Assembly: GCF_038069655.2 (NCBI RefSeq)
Contig: NZ_CP150951.2
Location: 3,250,001 to 3,314,000 of the forward strand
DNA: 64,000 nucleotides
Direction: 5' to 3'
Origin: Yoonia sp. BS5-3
Lineage (GTDB): Bacteria; Pseudomonadota; Alphaproteobacteria; Rhodobacterales; Rhodobacteraceae
A program made the translations under genes and the position numbers. Of the stretch, positions 38,981 through 48,185 are shown one piece after another; within the stretch, counting starts at the first letter, position 1, and the number at the start of each line of letters is the position of its first letter. The notes beneath the pieces were generated by a model, which had not been told where the DNA came from, searched no databases, and worked only from the letters and a program-made list of their open reading frames with translations.

Positions 38981-40005
38981 GGGAAAACAGGTGCTAGCAT
39001 CAAACCTTCGGTTTCCGGCAAACCAAGCATCAGATTGGCGTTCTGCAAGGCTTGGCCTGACGATCCTTTGGTCAGGTTATCCAGCGCAGCAATCACAATC
39101 GCACGGCCCGGGACACGGTCCGCCACAACGCCAATATGGCAGAAATTGCTCGCGCGGATATGTTTGATCGACGGATGCTGTCCCATCGGCAATACCTCTA
39201 TAAACGGCTCGGCCGCGTAAGCCGCGACCAATGTTTCATATATGGCTTGCGGATCGCCTTGCACATAGGTGGTAGCCAAAATGCCGCGGTTGGCGGGGAT
39301 CAAATGCGGGGTAAACTGAATATTCACAGGACGGCCCGCGACCAGGGCAAACTCTTGGTCAAACTCGCCCAAATGCCGATGCGTGCCGCCAACGGCATAG
39401 CCATGGGCACCCTCTGACAATTCCGCATGCAGCAAGTTTTCCTTCAAAGCCCGACCGGCACCCGACACTGCAGCCTTCAGATCCATGACAATCTGATCCA
39501 AATCGATCACACCCGCCGCGATCAGCGGACGAAGGGCATATTGACCAGTGGCCGCATTGCAGCCGGTGCCTGCAACCAAGCGGGCATCTTTAATCTGATC
39601 ACGGTAAAACTCGGTCAGGCCATAAACGGCGGTTTTCTGCAATTCAGGGGCAGCATGGGCTTTGCCATACCATTTTTCGTAATCAGCTGGGTCACGCAGC
39701 CGGAAATCAGCCGACATATCGACGACACGTACATGTTCAGGCAGGCCCGCAATCACCTTTTGCGACGTGGCATGGGGCAACCCGCAAAAGACGATTTCAA
39801 CATCGTCAAATGACATCTCGTCGATGGTCGTCAGGCGCGGCAAGTCCAAATGGCGTAAATGCGGAAACACATCCGCCATAGCCATACCAGCCTTGGAGTT
39901 TCCAGAAAGACCGACGATCGTCAGCTGCGGATGGGTGGCAATCAACCGGACAAGCTCTGCGCCCGTATAGCCAGAAGCGCCAAGAATGGCGACATTATGG
40001 GTCAT
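38977..40005 (-). CDS. argC: N-acetyl-gamma-glutamyl-phosphate reductase
   Basis: A 342-residue NADPH-dependent enzyme of arginine synthesis. The nucleotide-binding N-terminus is [19 protein letters not shown] (5-23), the catalytic Cys is in [18 protein letters not shown] near 147-164, and [10 protein letters not shown] is the conserved His region. The Cys box reads GCNAAT instead of the more common GCYPT. It leads the argC-ccmE-lysis-ccm run. Confidence 0.95.
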   Translation of the reverse strand: MTHNVAILGASGYTGAELVRLIATHPQLTIVGLSGNSKAGMAMADVFPHLRHLDLPRLTTIDEMSFDDVEIVFCGLPHATSQKVIAGLPEHVRVVDMSADFRLRDPADYEKWYGKAHAAPELQKTAVYGLTEFYRDQIKDARLVAGTGCNAATGQYALRPLIAAGVIDLDQIVMDLKAAVSGAGRALKENLLHAELSEGAHGYAVGGTHRHLGEFDQEFALVAGRPVNIQFTPHLIPANRGILATTYVQGDPQAIYETLVAAYAAEPFIEVLPMGQHPSIKHIRASNFCHIGVVADRVPGRAIVIAALDNLTKGSSGQALQNANLMLGLPETEGLMLAPVFP

Positions 40006-40041
40006 ATCTTTATCCCTTTGGGATGGATGTAGAAAAAAGGT

Positions 40042-40854
40042 TTAAGCGGCTTCAAAGGTGATTTGTCGTCGCAAGAACTGGGTGGCCCGGCTGGACACTT
40101 GCGCCGGATCACCTGTTGTCAGAAAATCCGACACAGTACCCGGCCCAATCATTTCGGGGCGGCGGTCCAGATAGTCTGCAAGGCTTTCGGCAACCAGATT
40201 GGCTTGTGAAAACACCTTCACATCGGCACCCAATGCAGCCTGGAAGGCCTCATGCATCAGCGGATAGTGGGTGCAGCCCAGAATAGCGGCATCCGGGTCC
40301 GGCATTTTGCGTTTCAGCGCATCGACATGGGATTTGACCAAGGCTTCGGCCAGGATCATGTCACCGTCTTCGATGGCATCGACAACACCGCCGCAGGCCT
40401 GGGCCTCAACATCAACGCCGATGGCACGAAAAGCCAACTCGCGCTGGAATGCGCGGCTGGACACGGTGGCAGGTGTGGCAAACAAGGCGACATGCTTGGC
40501 GTTGACCTCACGCGGCGGAGAATTATCGCCCCATTGGCGTTCCGTCAGCGCCTCGATCAACGGCACGAAGACACCCAGTACACGCTTATCCTGCGGCACC
40601 CAGCCTTCCTGCATCCGGCGCAAAGCTGCCGCCGATGCGGTGTTGCATGCCAAGATCACCAAATCACAGCCCGCTTCAAACAGGCGCGAGGTGGCTTTGG
40701 TCGTCAGATCATAAATATCATCGGAATCGCGCACGCCATAAGGGGCATGGGCGCTATCCCCCAGATAAACCAGCGGGACATCAGGCAAGCGCTTTGAGAC
40801 AGCGTCAAGCACCGTCAGCCCCCCTAGCCCGCTATCGAATATCCCGACGGCCAT
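40042..40854 (-). CDS. murI: Glutamate racemase
   Basis: A 270-residue cofactor-independent racemase that makes D-glutamate for peptidoglycan. The two catalytic Cys are in [10 protein letters not shown] (about 70) and ILGCTHYPL (about 184), and the N-terminus [16 protein letters not shown] is diagnostic. ATG 40854 ([12 protein letters not shown]) was chosen; the frame upstream adds unrelated residues. Its start overlaps the upstream acyltransferase gene by 23 bases. Confidence 0.95.
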   Translation of the reverse strand: MAVGIFDSGLGGLTVLDAVSKRLPDVPLVYLGDSAHAPYGVRDSDDIYDLTTKATSRLFEAGCDLVILACNTASAAALRRMQEGWVPQDKRVLGVFVPLIEALTERQWGDNSPPREVNAKHVALFATPATVSSRAFQRELAFRAIGVDVEAQACGGVVDAIEDGDMILAEALVKSHVDALKRKMPDPDAAILGCTHYPLMHEAFQAALGADVKVFSQANLVAESLADYLDRRPEMIGPGTVSDFLTTGDPAQVSSRATQFLRRQITFEAA

Positions 40855-41740
40855 CACGCACCTTGTATTTCTTCTCAAACTCATGACCCAGCATGGACGG
40901 ATCCAAGGGGCTCGGACTCAACTCATACGTGGCTTTTCGCAGGAAATCCATGCACCCTTTGGGGTCTTTTTTATAGGCATCCAGCACGGCAGACGGGATC
41001 GGGTCACCGATCACGACGCGCACCGGTTTGTTGATCTTGGTCTTGAACTCACGAATGAACATGCCAGTGCGCAAAGTGCTGTGAATATGGCTGGCCAGTT
41101 GGAACAATCGGCTGTTCCGGCCCTCAAAAAAGACAGGGACCACGGTGGCGTCGGATTTGGCAATCATCTTGGCAGTAAAAGTACGCCAGCTGGGATCCAT
41201 CGGGTGCGAAAACGGCTTGGCAGCTGTGGAAACGGTACCGCCTGGGAAAATCCCAATCGCACCACCCTCTTTCAAGTAAGACACAGCCTCGGTGCGGGTC
41301 TGCAGGTTGAGCTTGGCGGCTTCCTTGGTGTCGTCAAACGAAATGGGCAGGATCACGCGCTCCAGATCAGGGGCACGGCGGAAAATCCGATGGGCCAAAA
41401 CACGAAACTCACCATCGCGCCGCTCTGACAGGATGCGCCCCATCATCAGCCCATCCAAAATGCCATAGGGATGGTTTGAGACGACAATGACAGGGCCCGT
41501 CTTCGGGATACTTTCAAGAGAGCCTGAAACAACTTCCAAACGCACGCCATAGCGCTCTGTCATCACCTGCCAAAAATCCTGGCCTGCAGCGACATCAGCG
41601 TCATATCCCTTGGCCTTGCGGATCATCCGCAAACGCCCCGTGGCATTCTCCATCACGCGGATCATAGCGCGGCCTCCACGGCCCTTGGCAGAGGACGCAT
41701 AAGTGATGTCGCGGGCGACTTGGCGGTCTTTTGAAGGCAT
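40832..41740 (-). CDS. Lysophospholipid acyltransferase family protein (PlsC-like)
   Basis: A 302-residue acyltransferase. The catalytic block reads [15 protein letters not shown] (about 87-101), an NHPxGxxD variant of the HX4D motif, and the substrate-binding block is [12 protein letters not shown] near 160. This variant occurs in OlsA-like and haemolysin-type acyltransferases of alphaproteobacteria, so ornithine-lipid synthesis is possible but no OlsB partner is adjacent. It has no obvious membrane helix. Confidence 0.85.
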   Translation of the reverse strand: MPSKDRQVARDITYASSAKGRGGRAMIRVMENATGRLRMIRKAKGYDADVAAGQDFWQVMTERYGVRLEVVSGSLESIPKTGPVIVVSNHPYGILDGLMMGRILSERRDGEFRVLAHRIFRRAPDLERVILPISFDDTKEAAKLNLQTRTEAVSYLKEGGAIGIFPGGTVSTAAKPFSHPMDPSWRTFTAKMIAKSDATVVPVFFEGRNSRLFQLASHIHSTLRTGMFIREFKTKINKPVRVVIGDPIPSAVLDAYKKDPKGCMDFLRKATYELSPSPLDPSMLGHEFEKKYKVRDGRRDIR

Positions 41741-41813
41741 AAAAAAATGGCCTCAATCGTTGGTTTGGCGGCTGTTTAACACAATTAACGGACAAGCAAA
41801 CGACAATCGTCAA

Positions 41814-44800
41814 TCACTCTGCCGCTTGTTGCATGGGTGCGGCGCGTAGTACAGCAAGCAGCTCTTCGCGGCGTTTCGCGGCCCTTTGGGCATTTGCGTC
41901 TTTGACAGTGCCAAAGCCAGTGATTTCAACAGGAAGCGCGGCCAACGCGATCGCAGCGTCGCGCGTATCAGGACGCATTATTTTCAAGACCTCAGCCATG
42001 TCCGTCTCATACTGTCGGATCAAGGCGCGTTCCATCCTCCGCTCTGCCGTACGCCCAAACGGGTCAAACGGGGTGCCTCTCAACCATTTGAGTTTCGCCA
42101 GCTTCGGAAAGGCCCAGGCCATGTTTTTCCCGTACTCCTTTTTCAACGGACGCCCATTTGGACCTGCTTTGCTCAGAAATGGGGGGGCCAAATGGTATGT
42201 CAACGACAGATCACCATCAAATTCGGCCTCCGCCTTGGCTTTTGTCTCGGTCAAAAGGCGCGCGACCTCGTATTCATCTTTGTACGCCAATAGCTTATGG
42301 TATCCTTTTGCCATAGCGTCTTTCAGGGGCGCATCCTGAATCTGATCGAGCAATTTTTGATACCTGCGGGCCAGCCCCTTACCCTGATAAGCCACCAAAT
42401 GGTCGGCACGAAAACGGATTTTATCCTCTAAGCTCGCAGGCAAAGCGGCCACATTCGGCGCCAAAAGCCGTGCGGCCTCATCGGGGTATAAATAGGCCCA
42501 ACGACCAAATTCAAAAGCGCGTATATTGCGGTTCACCGCTGCGCCATTCAGCTCAATCGCACCCAAAATCGCTTCGTAACTGACGGGAATTGCACCCATT
42601 TGCCAAACAGCGCCAAAGATCATCATATTCGAATAAATACTATCGCCCAAAAGGGCCTTCGCCAGATCAGAGGCATCAAACATCGCCAACCTGTCACCAA
42701 GCCGGGCTTCAAGCGACAGGTGCAATTGCTCCGTGGGCAGCTTAAAGGCAGTATCCCTGGTGAAATCCCCGGTGATGATCTCATGGCTATTCACCACCGC
42801 CTGTGTGCGCCCGGATTGCATCAACCCGATGGTCTTGGCCCCAGCGGAAACAACCAGATCACCACCAATCAGGGTATCGCATTCCCCTGTCGCGACCCGA
42901 ATTGCACTGATATCATTGGGATTTTCGGCAATACGGCAATGAATATGCACAGCGCCGCCCTTTTGGGCGAGGCCCGCCATCTCCATCATCCCAGCGCCCT
43001 TGCCGTCCATGTGGGCTGCCATGGCCAGAACTGCGCCGATCGTAACAACACCCGTGCCGCCGACACCGGTAATGACGACGTTATGCGTGCCCGAAATGTC
43101 AGGTAGTTTGGGTTCTGGCATATCGGGAATATCGACATCCGCGGTCGCCTCTTTGCGGATTTTCGCGCCCGCGATGGTGACAAATGATGGACAGAAACCA
43201 GCGGCGCAGGAAAAGTCTTTATTGCACGATGATTGGTCGATCGCACGTTTACGGCCCAGTTCCGTCTCAACCGGTACAATCGAAACGCAGTTCGACTGAA
43301 CCCCACAATCACCGCAGCCTTCGCAGATATCCGTGTTAATGAAAATGCGCTTATCGGGATCAGGAAACTGGCCACGCTTCCGGCGGCGACGCTTTTCCGC
43401 AGCGCAGGTCTGCACATAAACAATAGCGGACACGCCTTTGTATTTGCTGAATTTCTCTTGAACCGCAGGAAGTTCATCGCGCGGATATATTTCAAGCCCC
43501 TTAGGGAACTGCGCCAGATCGATATCTTCTTTCTCATCATAGACCAGGGCCACATTTCGCAAACCCATGGCCAACAGCTCACGGCAAATCTGATCAGCGG
43601 TCAGCCCACCATCATTGCCCTGCCCACCCGTCATCGCGACAGCGTCATTGTAAAGGATCTTGTAAGTGATGTTCGTGCCGGCCATCAGCGCAAAGCGAAT
43701 AGCCTGAACACCTGAATGGTTATAGGTTCCATCGCCAAGGTTCTGGAAAACATGATCCCTGTTTGAAAACGGGGCCTCGCCAACCCAATTAGCGCCCTCG
43801 CCACCCATCTGTGTGAAACCGACCGTCTCGCGGTCCATCCATTGGACCATGTAGTGACAGCCAATGCCGGCATAAGCGCGGCTGCCCTCGGGGACTTTGG
43901 TCGACGAATTATGCGGGCAGCCTGAGCAAAAATAGGGCAAGCGGGCCGCAATCTCAGGCGCATTGTCAGCGCGGCGCGCCTCAGAAAGGGCGGCAAGCCC
44001 AGCCTTAACACCTTCAGAACCGCAGCCCTCCTCCACCAGAATGCCACCGATTTTGTCAGCGATAACAATCGGGTTCAGATCAGCCTTCGTCTGAAAAATC
44101 TCTTCACGGCGCCCTTCGGAATGCTCATCGCCCTTGTGCCAGCCATAAACCCGGCGACCACGGCGATCATCAAAGATCGCTTCTTTGACCTGCACTTCAA
44201 TCAGCTTGCGCTTTTCCTCGACCACGACAATCAGATCAAGACCCTCGGCCCATTCATGAAAACTGGCCATATCCAGCGGCCAAACCTGACCGACCTTATA
44301 GGTGGTCAGCCCCAGACGCTCGGCCTCGGCTTCGTCAATATTCAGCAACGAAAACGCATGTTGCAAATCCAGCCAGTTTTTACCGGCAGCGACAAAACCA
44401 ATCTTGGCACCTGGCCTGCCCCATTTGCGCTGATCCATCTTGTTGGCACGCGAAAACGCTTCTGCGGCAAAGCGTTTATGGTCAATCATCCGCGCTTCTT
44501 GCAGCTGCGGCGTATCGACCAGACGAATATTCAGGCCACCTTCGGGCAGCGGTAAATCCGGGCGGGCAAAAGACATCCGATGTGGATCACCATCCACGAC
44601 CGACGTGACCTCAATCGTGTCCTTCATGGTCTTCAGACCAACCCAGACACCCGCAAAACGGGACAACTCCCAGGCATAAAGCCCGTAATCCATGATCTCT
44701 TGCACACCTGCGGGCGAGACGATGGGCATATAGGCATCAATCATGGCCCAGTCAGATTGGTGCAACGTGGTGGAGCTTTCACCAGTGTGATCATCACCCA

Positions 44801-45230
44801 TTGCCATGATCACACCGCCATGCGGACTAGTGCCAGCCATATTCGCGTGGCGCATCACATCACCGGTGCGGTCAACGCCGGGGCCTTTGCCATACCACAG
44901 GCCAAAGACACCATCATATTTACCTTCACCGCGCAGTTCCGCCTGTTGCGATCCCCATAATGCAGTGGCCGCCAGATCTTCGTTCAGCCCCAGTTGAAAC
45001 GTGATCTGTGCAGGTTCAAGCACCCCTCTTGCACGGGTCATCTGCATATCGACGGCACCCAACGGCGATCCACGATATCCAGTGACATACCCGGCGGTAT
45101 TCAGGCCAGCCCTCTCGTCACGGGCACGCTGCATCAGCATCAGGCGGACCAACGCCTGCGTCCCGTTTAATAGAATAGGCGATTTTTCCAGATCATAACG
45201 GTCATTCAATGACACATCTTGAACAGACAT
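41814..45230 (-). CDS. Indolepyruvate ferredoxin oxidoreductase family protein, fused alpha-beta-gamma
   Basis: An 1138-residue oxygen-tolerant-type 2-oxoacid oxidoreductase that decarboxylates aryl or branched 2-oxoacids to acyl-CoA. The order is a pyrimidine/IorA-like part (VTGYRGSPLGAVDMQM near 50), a thiamine pyrophosphate region (YAGIGCHYMVQWMDRET near 465), an iron-sulphur segment (CEGCGDCGVQSNC near 645) and the gamma domain (ITGVGGTGVVTIGAVLAMA near 725), then a C-terminal DUF6537-like region. ATG 45230 was chosen because GAGGTGCTGG precedes it. It is divergent from a LysR gene with a perfect palindrome between them. Confidence 0.93.
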   Translation of the reverse strand: MSVQDVSLNDRYDLEKSPILLNGTQALVRLMLMQRARDERAGLNTAGYVTGYRGSPLGAVDMQMTRARGVLEPAQITFQLGLNEDLAATALWGSQQAELRGEGKYDGVFGLWYGKGPGVDRTGDVMRHANMAGTSPHGGVIMAMGDDHTGESSTTLHQSDWAMIDAYMPIVSPAGVQEIMDYGLYAWELSRFAGVWVGLKTMKDTIEVTSVVDGDPHRMSFARPDLPLPEGGLNIRLVDTPQLQEARMIDHKRFAAEAFSRANKMDQRKWGRPGAKIGFVAAGKNWLDLQHAFSLLNIDEAEAERLGLTTYKVGQVWPLDMASFHEWAEGLDLIVVVEEKRKLIEVQVKEAIFDDRRGRRVYGWHKGDEHSEGRREEIFQTKADLNPIVIADKIGGILVEEGCGSEGVKAGLAALSEARRADNAPEIAARLPYFCSGCPHNSSTKVPEGSRAYAGIGCHYMVQWMDRETVGFTQMGGEGANWVGEAPFSNRDHVFQNLGDGTYNHSGVQAIRFALMAGTNITYKILYNDAVAMTGGQGNDGGLTADQICRELLAMGLRNVALVYDEKEDIDLAQFPKGLEIYPRDELPAVQEKFSKYKGVSAIVYVQTCAAEKRRRRKRGQFPDPDKRIFINTDICEGCGDCGVQSNCVSIVPVETELGRKRAIDQSSCNKDFSCAAGFCPSFVTIAGAKIRKEATADVDIPDMPEPKLPDISGTHNVVITGVGGTGVVTIGAVLAMAAHMDGKGAGMMEMAGLAQKGGAVHIHCRIAENPNDISAIRVATGECDTLIGGDLVVSAGAKTIGLMQSGRTQAVVNSHEIITGDFTRDTAFKLPTEQLHLSLEARLGDRLAMFDASDLAKALLGDSIYSNMMIFGAVWQMGAIPVSYEAILGAIELNGAAVNRNIRAFEFGRWAYLYPDEAARLLAPNVAALPASLEDKIRFRADHLVAYQGKGLARRYQKLLDQIQDAPLKDAMAKGYHKLLAYKDEYEVARLLTETKAKAEAEFDGDLSLTYHLAPPFLSKAGPNGRPLKKEYGKNMAWAFPKLAKLKWLRGTPFDPFGRTAERRMERALIRQYETDMAEVLKIMRPDTRDAAIALAALPVEITGFGTVKDANAQRAAKRREELLAVLRAAPMQQAAE

Positions 45231-45268
45231 CCAGCACCTCCCGCACAGCATACCTCTCTGCATCAGCT

Positions 45269-45289
45269 TAGGTCAAAAATACTGACCTA
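45269..45289. promoter_or_regulatory. 21-base perfect palindrome, probable LysR operator
   Basis: TAGGTCA (45269-45275) and TGACCTA (45283-45289) flank 7 bases. It fits the LysR T-N11-A pattern and lies in the 157-base space between the divergent oxidoreductase and LysR genes. Confidence 0.7.
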
Positions 45290-45387
45290 CAAAGCAAAAT
45301 TTATGCGTCCTGAGGGTTTGCATCCAAACGCCGCAATGGCGTAATAATCTAACAACAAAGATCAGAAAAAGACAGCAGCGGGGCGTC

Positions 45388-46293
45388 ATGGACTGGGACA
45401 AGCTAAGAATATTTCACGCGGTTGCGGATGCCGGTTCACTGACCCATGCGGGCGATACACTGCATCTTTCGCAATCGGCAGTCTCGCGGCAGGTCCGCGC
45501 GCTCGAAGAATCGCTCAACACCACCCTCTTTCACCGGCACGCACGCGGGCTGATTCTGACCGAACAGGGTGAGTTGCTCTTTGATGCGACCAAATCAATG
45601 AACAAACGGCTCGAAGCGGCCTCCGCGCGGATCAGAGACAGCGAAGAAGAGGTCTTTGGCGAATTGCGGGTGACAACGACGACCGGCTTTGGCACGCTCT
45701 GGCTCGCGCCGCGGCTGCCGAAGCTCTATGAACAATACCCCGATCTGAAAATCGACCTTATGCTCGAAGAACGGGTACTTGATCTGCCCATGCGAGAGGC
45801 CGACGTCGCAATCCGCATGAAAGAGCCCAGCCAGGCCGATCTGATCCGCAAACGGCTGATGTCCGTGCGTATGCGCCTTTACGCATCGCAGGAATATCTT
45901 CAGAAAAACGGCCAGATCAACGATATCGAAGAAATCAGCAATCACCGGCTGATCTGTCAAAGCGTCAACTCCATTCAGGTCTCGGCGGGCTCAACCCTCG
46001 TCCAGCATTTGCTGACCTATGACATTCCAAACCTGTTTACGGTGAACAACTATTTCGGTGTTCTGCAAGGGATCCTCAGCCATATCGGGGTTGGGGTCTT
46101 GCCTGACTACCTGACCGAGGATTTCCCCGACCTCGTCCGCATCCTGCCTGACCTCGAAAGCGGCGAAGTCCCCGTATTTCTCGCCTATCCAGAAGAGCTG
46201 CGGCAATCCAAACGCATCAGCGCTTTCCGGGATTTCGTGCAAGACGAAATTTTCACGCATCGCAAGAAGATACGGCTCGGCGAAGCCGACTAA
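45388..46293 (+). CDS. LysR family transcriptional regulator (next to indolepyruvate oxidoreductase)
   Basis: A 301-residue regulator. The winged HTH is at 1-60 (MDWDKLRIFHAVADAGSLTH, LSQSAVSRQVRALEESLNTT) and the effector-binding domain at about 92-295. It is divergent from the fused oxidoreductase gene, and a perfect inverted repeat lies between them, so control of that gene and of itself is likely. The effector may be an aromatic amino acid or 2-oxoacid (inference). Confidence 0.93.
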   Translation: MDWDKLRIFHAVADAGSLTHAGDTLHLSQSAVSRQVRALEESLNTTLFHRHARGLILTEQGELLFDATKSMNKRLEAASARIRDSEEEVFGELRVTTTTGFGTLWLAPRLPKLYEQYPDLKIDLMLEERVLDLPMREADVAIRMKEPSQADLIRKRLMSVRMRLYASQEYLQKNGQINDIEEISNHRLICQSVNSIQVSAGSTLVQHLLTYDIPNLFTVNNYFGVLQGILSHIGVGVLPDYLTEDFPDLVRILPDLESGEVPVFLAYPEELRQSKRISAFRDFVQDEIFTHRKKIRLGEAD

Positions 46294-46541
46294 CATGCCC
46301 CTGCGTGCGCGACAGCATGGCGCGGCTGCAAAGCGTTAACCGCGTTACCGCCAAACCGCGGCAATATGTTTACCAAAGAATTAATTTTGCCTATGCCAAT
46401 CAGGTCCGTTCGAATACATCCTGTATTTGCGTAAAATTGGATCTTTCCAATCTCGCCCAAAAGTAACGACAGCCCCTCGGAAGCGCAGTTGCGCATGTCC
46501 TTTCCGGGACAGCTGTTTTGTGTGTTCGAAGGATATTAACG

Positions 46542-47024
46542 ATGAAACTGTTCGCCACCATATTCGCCGTTGCCTTAACCTGCGCCGCATCTCTTCACGC
46601 AAGCGATCTACGCCCTGACAGCGTCCGTGTGCCGCTGGCCAGCGAGCACGTGAACAGCGACGCTGATTTGAATGAGATCAACCCCGGCCTTGCGCTCACC
46701 TGGGAAGGGAATTGGGTGGATGTGACCGCTGGGTTTGTGCGTAACAGCTTCGACAATAACGCGCCCTTCCTGACAATCTCACGCGATATATGGGCGAATG
46801 ACATCTGCAGCGTCGCGGGTTTTATCGGCTCGGCGCGCTATACCGAATTGATGGATAAGACAGATGTCCACCTCAATGGCTGGATCCCAATTGGCGGGGC
46901 ACATGCGGAATGCGGGCCCGTCTTTTTGCAGGCAATGCCAGGGCGCGGCATTGTTGGGCAAGCTTCAGGGCCCAAAGCAGCAGACGCAATTCTCGTTGTC
47001 GGGATCACCATGGATTTCGAATAA
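46542..47024 (+). CDS. Exported protein of unknown function, possibly beta-barrel
   Basis: A 160-residue protein with a signal peptide (MKLFATIFAVALTCAASLHA, cleavage before SDL). The mature part alternates polar and aromatic residues (ALTWEGNWVDVTAGFVRNSF, FIGSARYTEL) and ends in Phe-Glu (ILVVGITMDFE), which hints at a small outer-membrane barrel, though a terminal aromatic is not last. Two Cys (DICSVAG, HAECGPVF) could pair. The 248 bases before it show no other gene. I do not recognise a family. Confidence 0.7.
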   Translation: MKLFATIFAVALTCAASLHASDLRPDSVRVPLASEHVNSDADLNEINPGLALTWEGNWVDVTAGFVRNSFDNNAPFLTISRDIWANDICSVAGFIGSARYTELMDKTDVHLNGWIPIGGAHAECGPVFLQAMPGRGIVGQASGPKAADAILVVGITMDFE

Positions 47025-47027
47025 ACG

Positions 47028-47071
47028 CGAAAAGCGCACTCCACCTGCACGCATGGCGTGCGCTTCGCGAT
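47028..47071. repeat. GC-rich inverted repeat after the exported protein gene
   Basis: CGCGAAAAGCGCAC pairs with GTGCGCTTCGCG apart from a two-base bulge, starting 3 bases after the stop. It may help termination or protect the mRNA 3' end. There is no T-run. Confidence 0.45.
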
Positions 47072-47125
47072 TAAGCCATGCACGCAACACATAGCGGCAT
47101 TGCGTCTAATATTATGCGTTTTTTC

Positions 47126-47238
47126 TTGAATGGTTAAAAAACGCGCCCTATCTGATCAATCGAAGGGTTTGATGCGTTAACTCTCATCACCTTCACCTCC
47201 CTGTTGGACTTCGCCGGGCTTTACGCCCGGCTTTTTTT
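47126..47238 (+). ncRNA. Candidate small RNA with its own promoter and terminator
   Basis: A sigma70-like promoter is readable: TTGAAT (47126-47131), 16 bases, CTATCT (47148-47153). Transcription from about 47160 would give about 79 nt: a 5' hairpin (ATCAA with TTGAT), a CU-rich single-stranded stretch (CACCTTCACCTCCCTG), and a perfect terminator at 47213-47238. The CCTCC core can pair with Shine-Dalgarno sequences, as in several alphaproteobacterial sRNAs such as the CcsR group. No protein is encoded. The promoter call is weak; the terminator is certain. Confidence 0.5.
47213..47238 (+). terminator. Strong intrinsic terminator, not next to a protein gene
   Basis: GCCGGGC (47213-47219) pairs with GCCCGGC (47225-47231), followed by seven T. 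It stands 189 bases after the nearest plus-strand stop, which is why an unannotated transcript upstream is suspected. Confidence 0.92.
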
Positions 47239-47297
47239 ATCCAAATCTTGGGAACGTTTTCTTTACACCTCGATTGCCCCGCCAGCAAAATAAGCGG

Positions 47298-47399
47298 ATG
47301 ATCGTCGCGACATCCTTGATGCGTAACATCCAAGCCAAATGTGTGAAGCCAAAGGAGGAAGTGAACAAGGAAATCGATAGCTTCATCGACAGCCTCTAA
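47298..47399 (+). CDS. Doubtful 33-residue charged small frame
   Basis: ATG 47298 opens a 33-codon frame ending in a charged helix (KPKEEVNKEIDSFIDSL). The ribosome-binding site is poor (TAAGCGG). A stronger AAAGGAGG lies inside it but only 2 bases before a GTG. The rest of the 509-base stretch 47025-47533 holds the candidate sRNA, the repeats listed and nothing else I can identify. Confidence 0.2.
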   Translation: MIVATSLMRNIQAKCVKPKEEVNKEIDSFIDSL

Positions 47400-47533
47400 G
47401 TCTCAGATAGCGGGCGGCTTACAGCCCCACCTCACCACTATCGGCGTCACGAAGTTGGCCAGCCCCCTTGGTCCTGCTGTCGCGATAATACAAGCAATTG
47501 CGAAACAAAGTCTTACTTTCTAGTGTTCATTCC

Positions 47534-48124
47534 ATGAAGACCCTGCTTCTTTTCGCATGCACCAAGATATTGCTCGGCATTGCTGCCGCGCAGGCGCAAG
47601 AACAAGTCGACCTAATCACAGACATTGAAACGCTCTCACGAACCGATTTCGCCCCGCGATTGGCCGATCATGACAGCCCGACACCGCCGCCAGATACGCT
47701 GGACTTAGCGGATTGTACGCTCACCTTGAACACGATCGACAGGTCTCCCAATGGCCAATTCAACTATCGGATCGCAGACATCCCACTGGAAACCGCGACA
47801 ATCCAGATATTTACAGATGATCGTTTGAGACCCTATGAATTTTACAGTGTTAGCCTTGATTACCCAGATGGAACATCGCGCCCAAGCCGGACGGGCGTGA
47901 TTACGTTTCAGCTACAAGAGCCGATCCCGCACTATGTATTCCTAAATCTGCCAATCGGAACTGAGGCAACTGGCCTAAATCGGCAAGACGCAAACCAATT
48001 ATTGCATGTCCCGGATCGAACGGTGTCTTACACCAATCAGGCAAACCCGCGCGAAACTGACATCGCGGCATTGGCCAAAGCAATTCTTTCCTACCAATCG
48101 ACCTACTGCACCGAAAGGCAATGA
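47534..48124 (+). CDS. Exported protein of unknown function
   Basis: A 196-residue protein with a signal peptide (MKTLLLFACTKILLGIAAAQA, cleavage before QEQ). The mature part has two Cys (ADCTLTL, STYCTERQ) likely to form a disulphide, and is rich in Asp, Thr and Pro. ATG 47534 was chosen over an in-frame TTG at 47498, which would add 12 residues ahead of the signal peptide. No family is recognised. It is followed by purL 61 bases later. Confidence 0.65.
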   Translation: MKTLLLFACTKILLGIAAAQAQEQVDLITDIETLSRTDFAPRLADHDSPTPPPDTLDLADCTLTLNTIDRSPNGQFNYRIADIPLETATIQIFTDDRLRPYEFYSVSLDYPDGTSRPSRTGVITFQLQEPIPHYVFLNLPIGTEATGLNRQDANQLLHVPDRTVSYTNQANPRETDIAALAKAILSYQSTYCTERQ

Positions 48125-48185
48125 TGGCTCTTTCGATTTGTAAATCATTGCACTAAAAGGCCCTCAATTGCCGAAAGGGGCCCCG

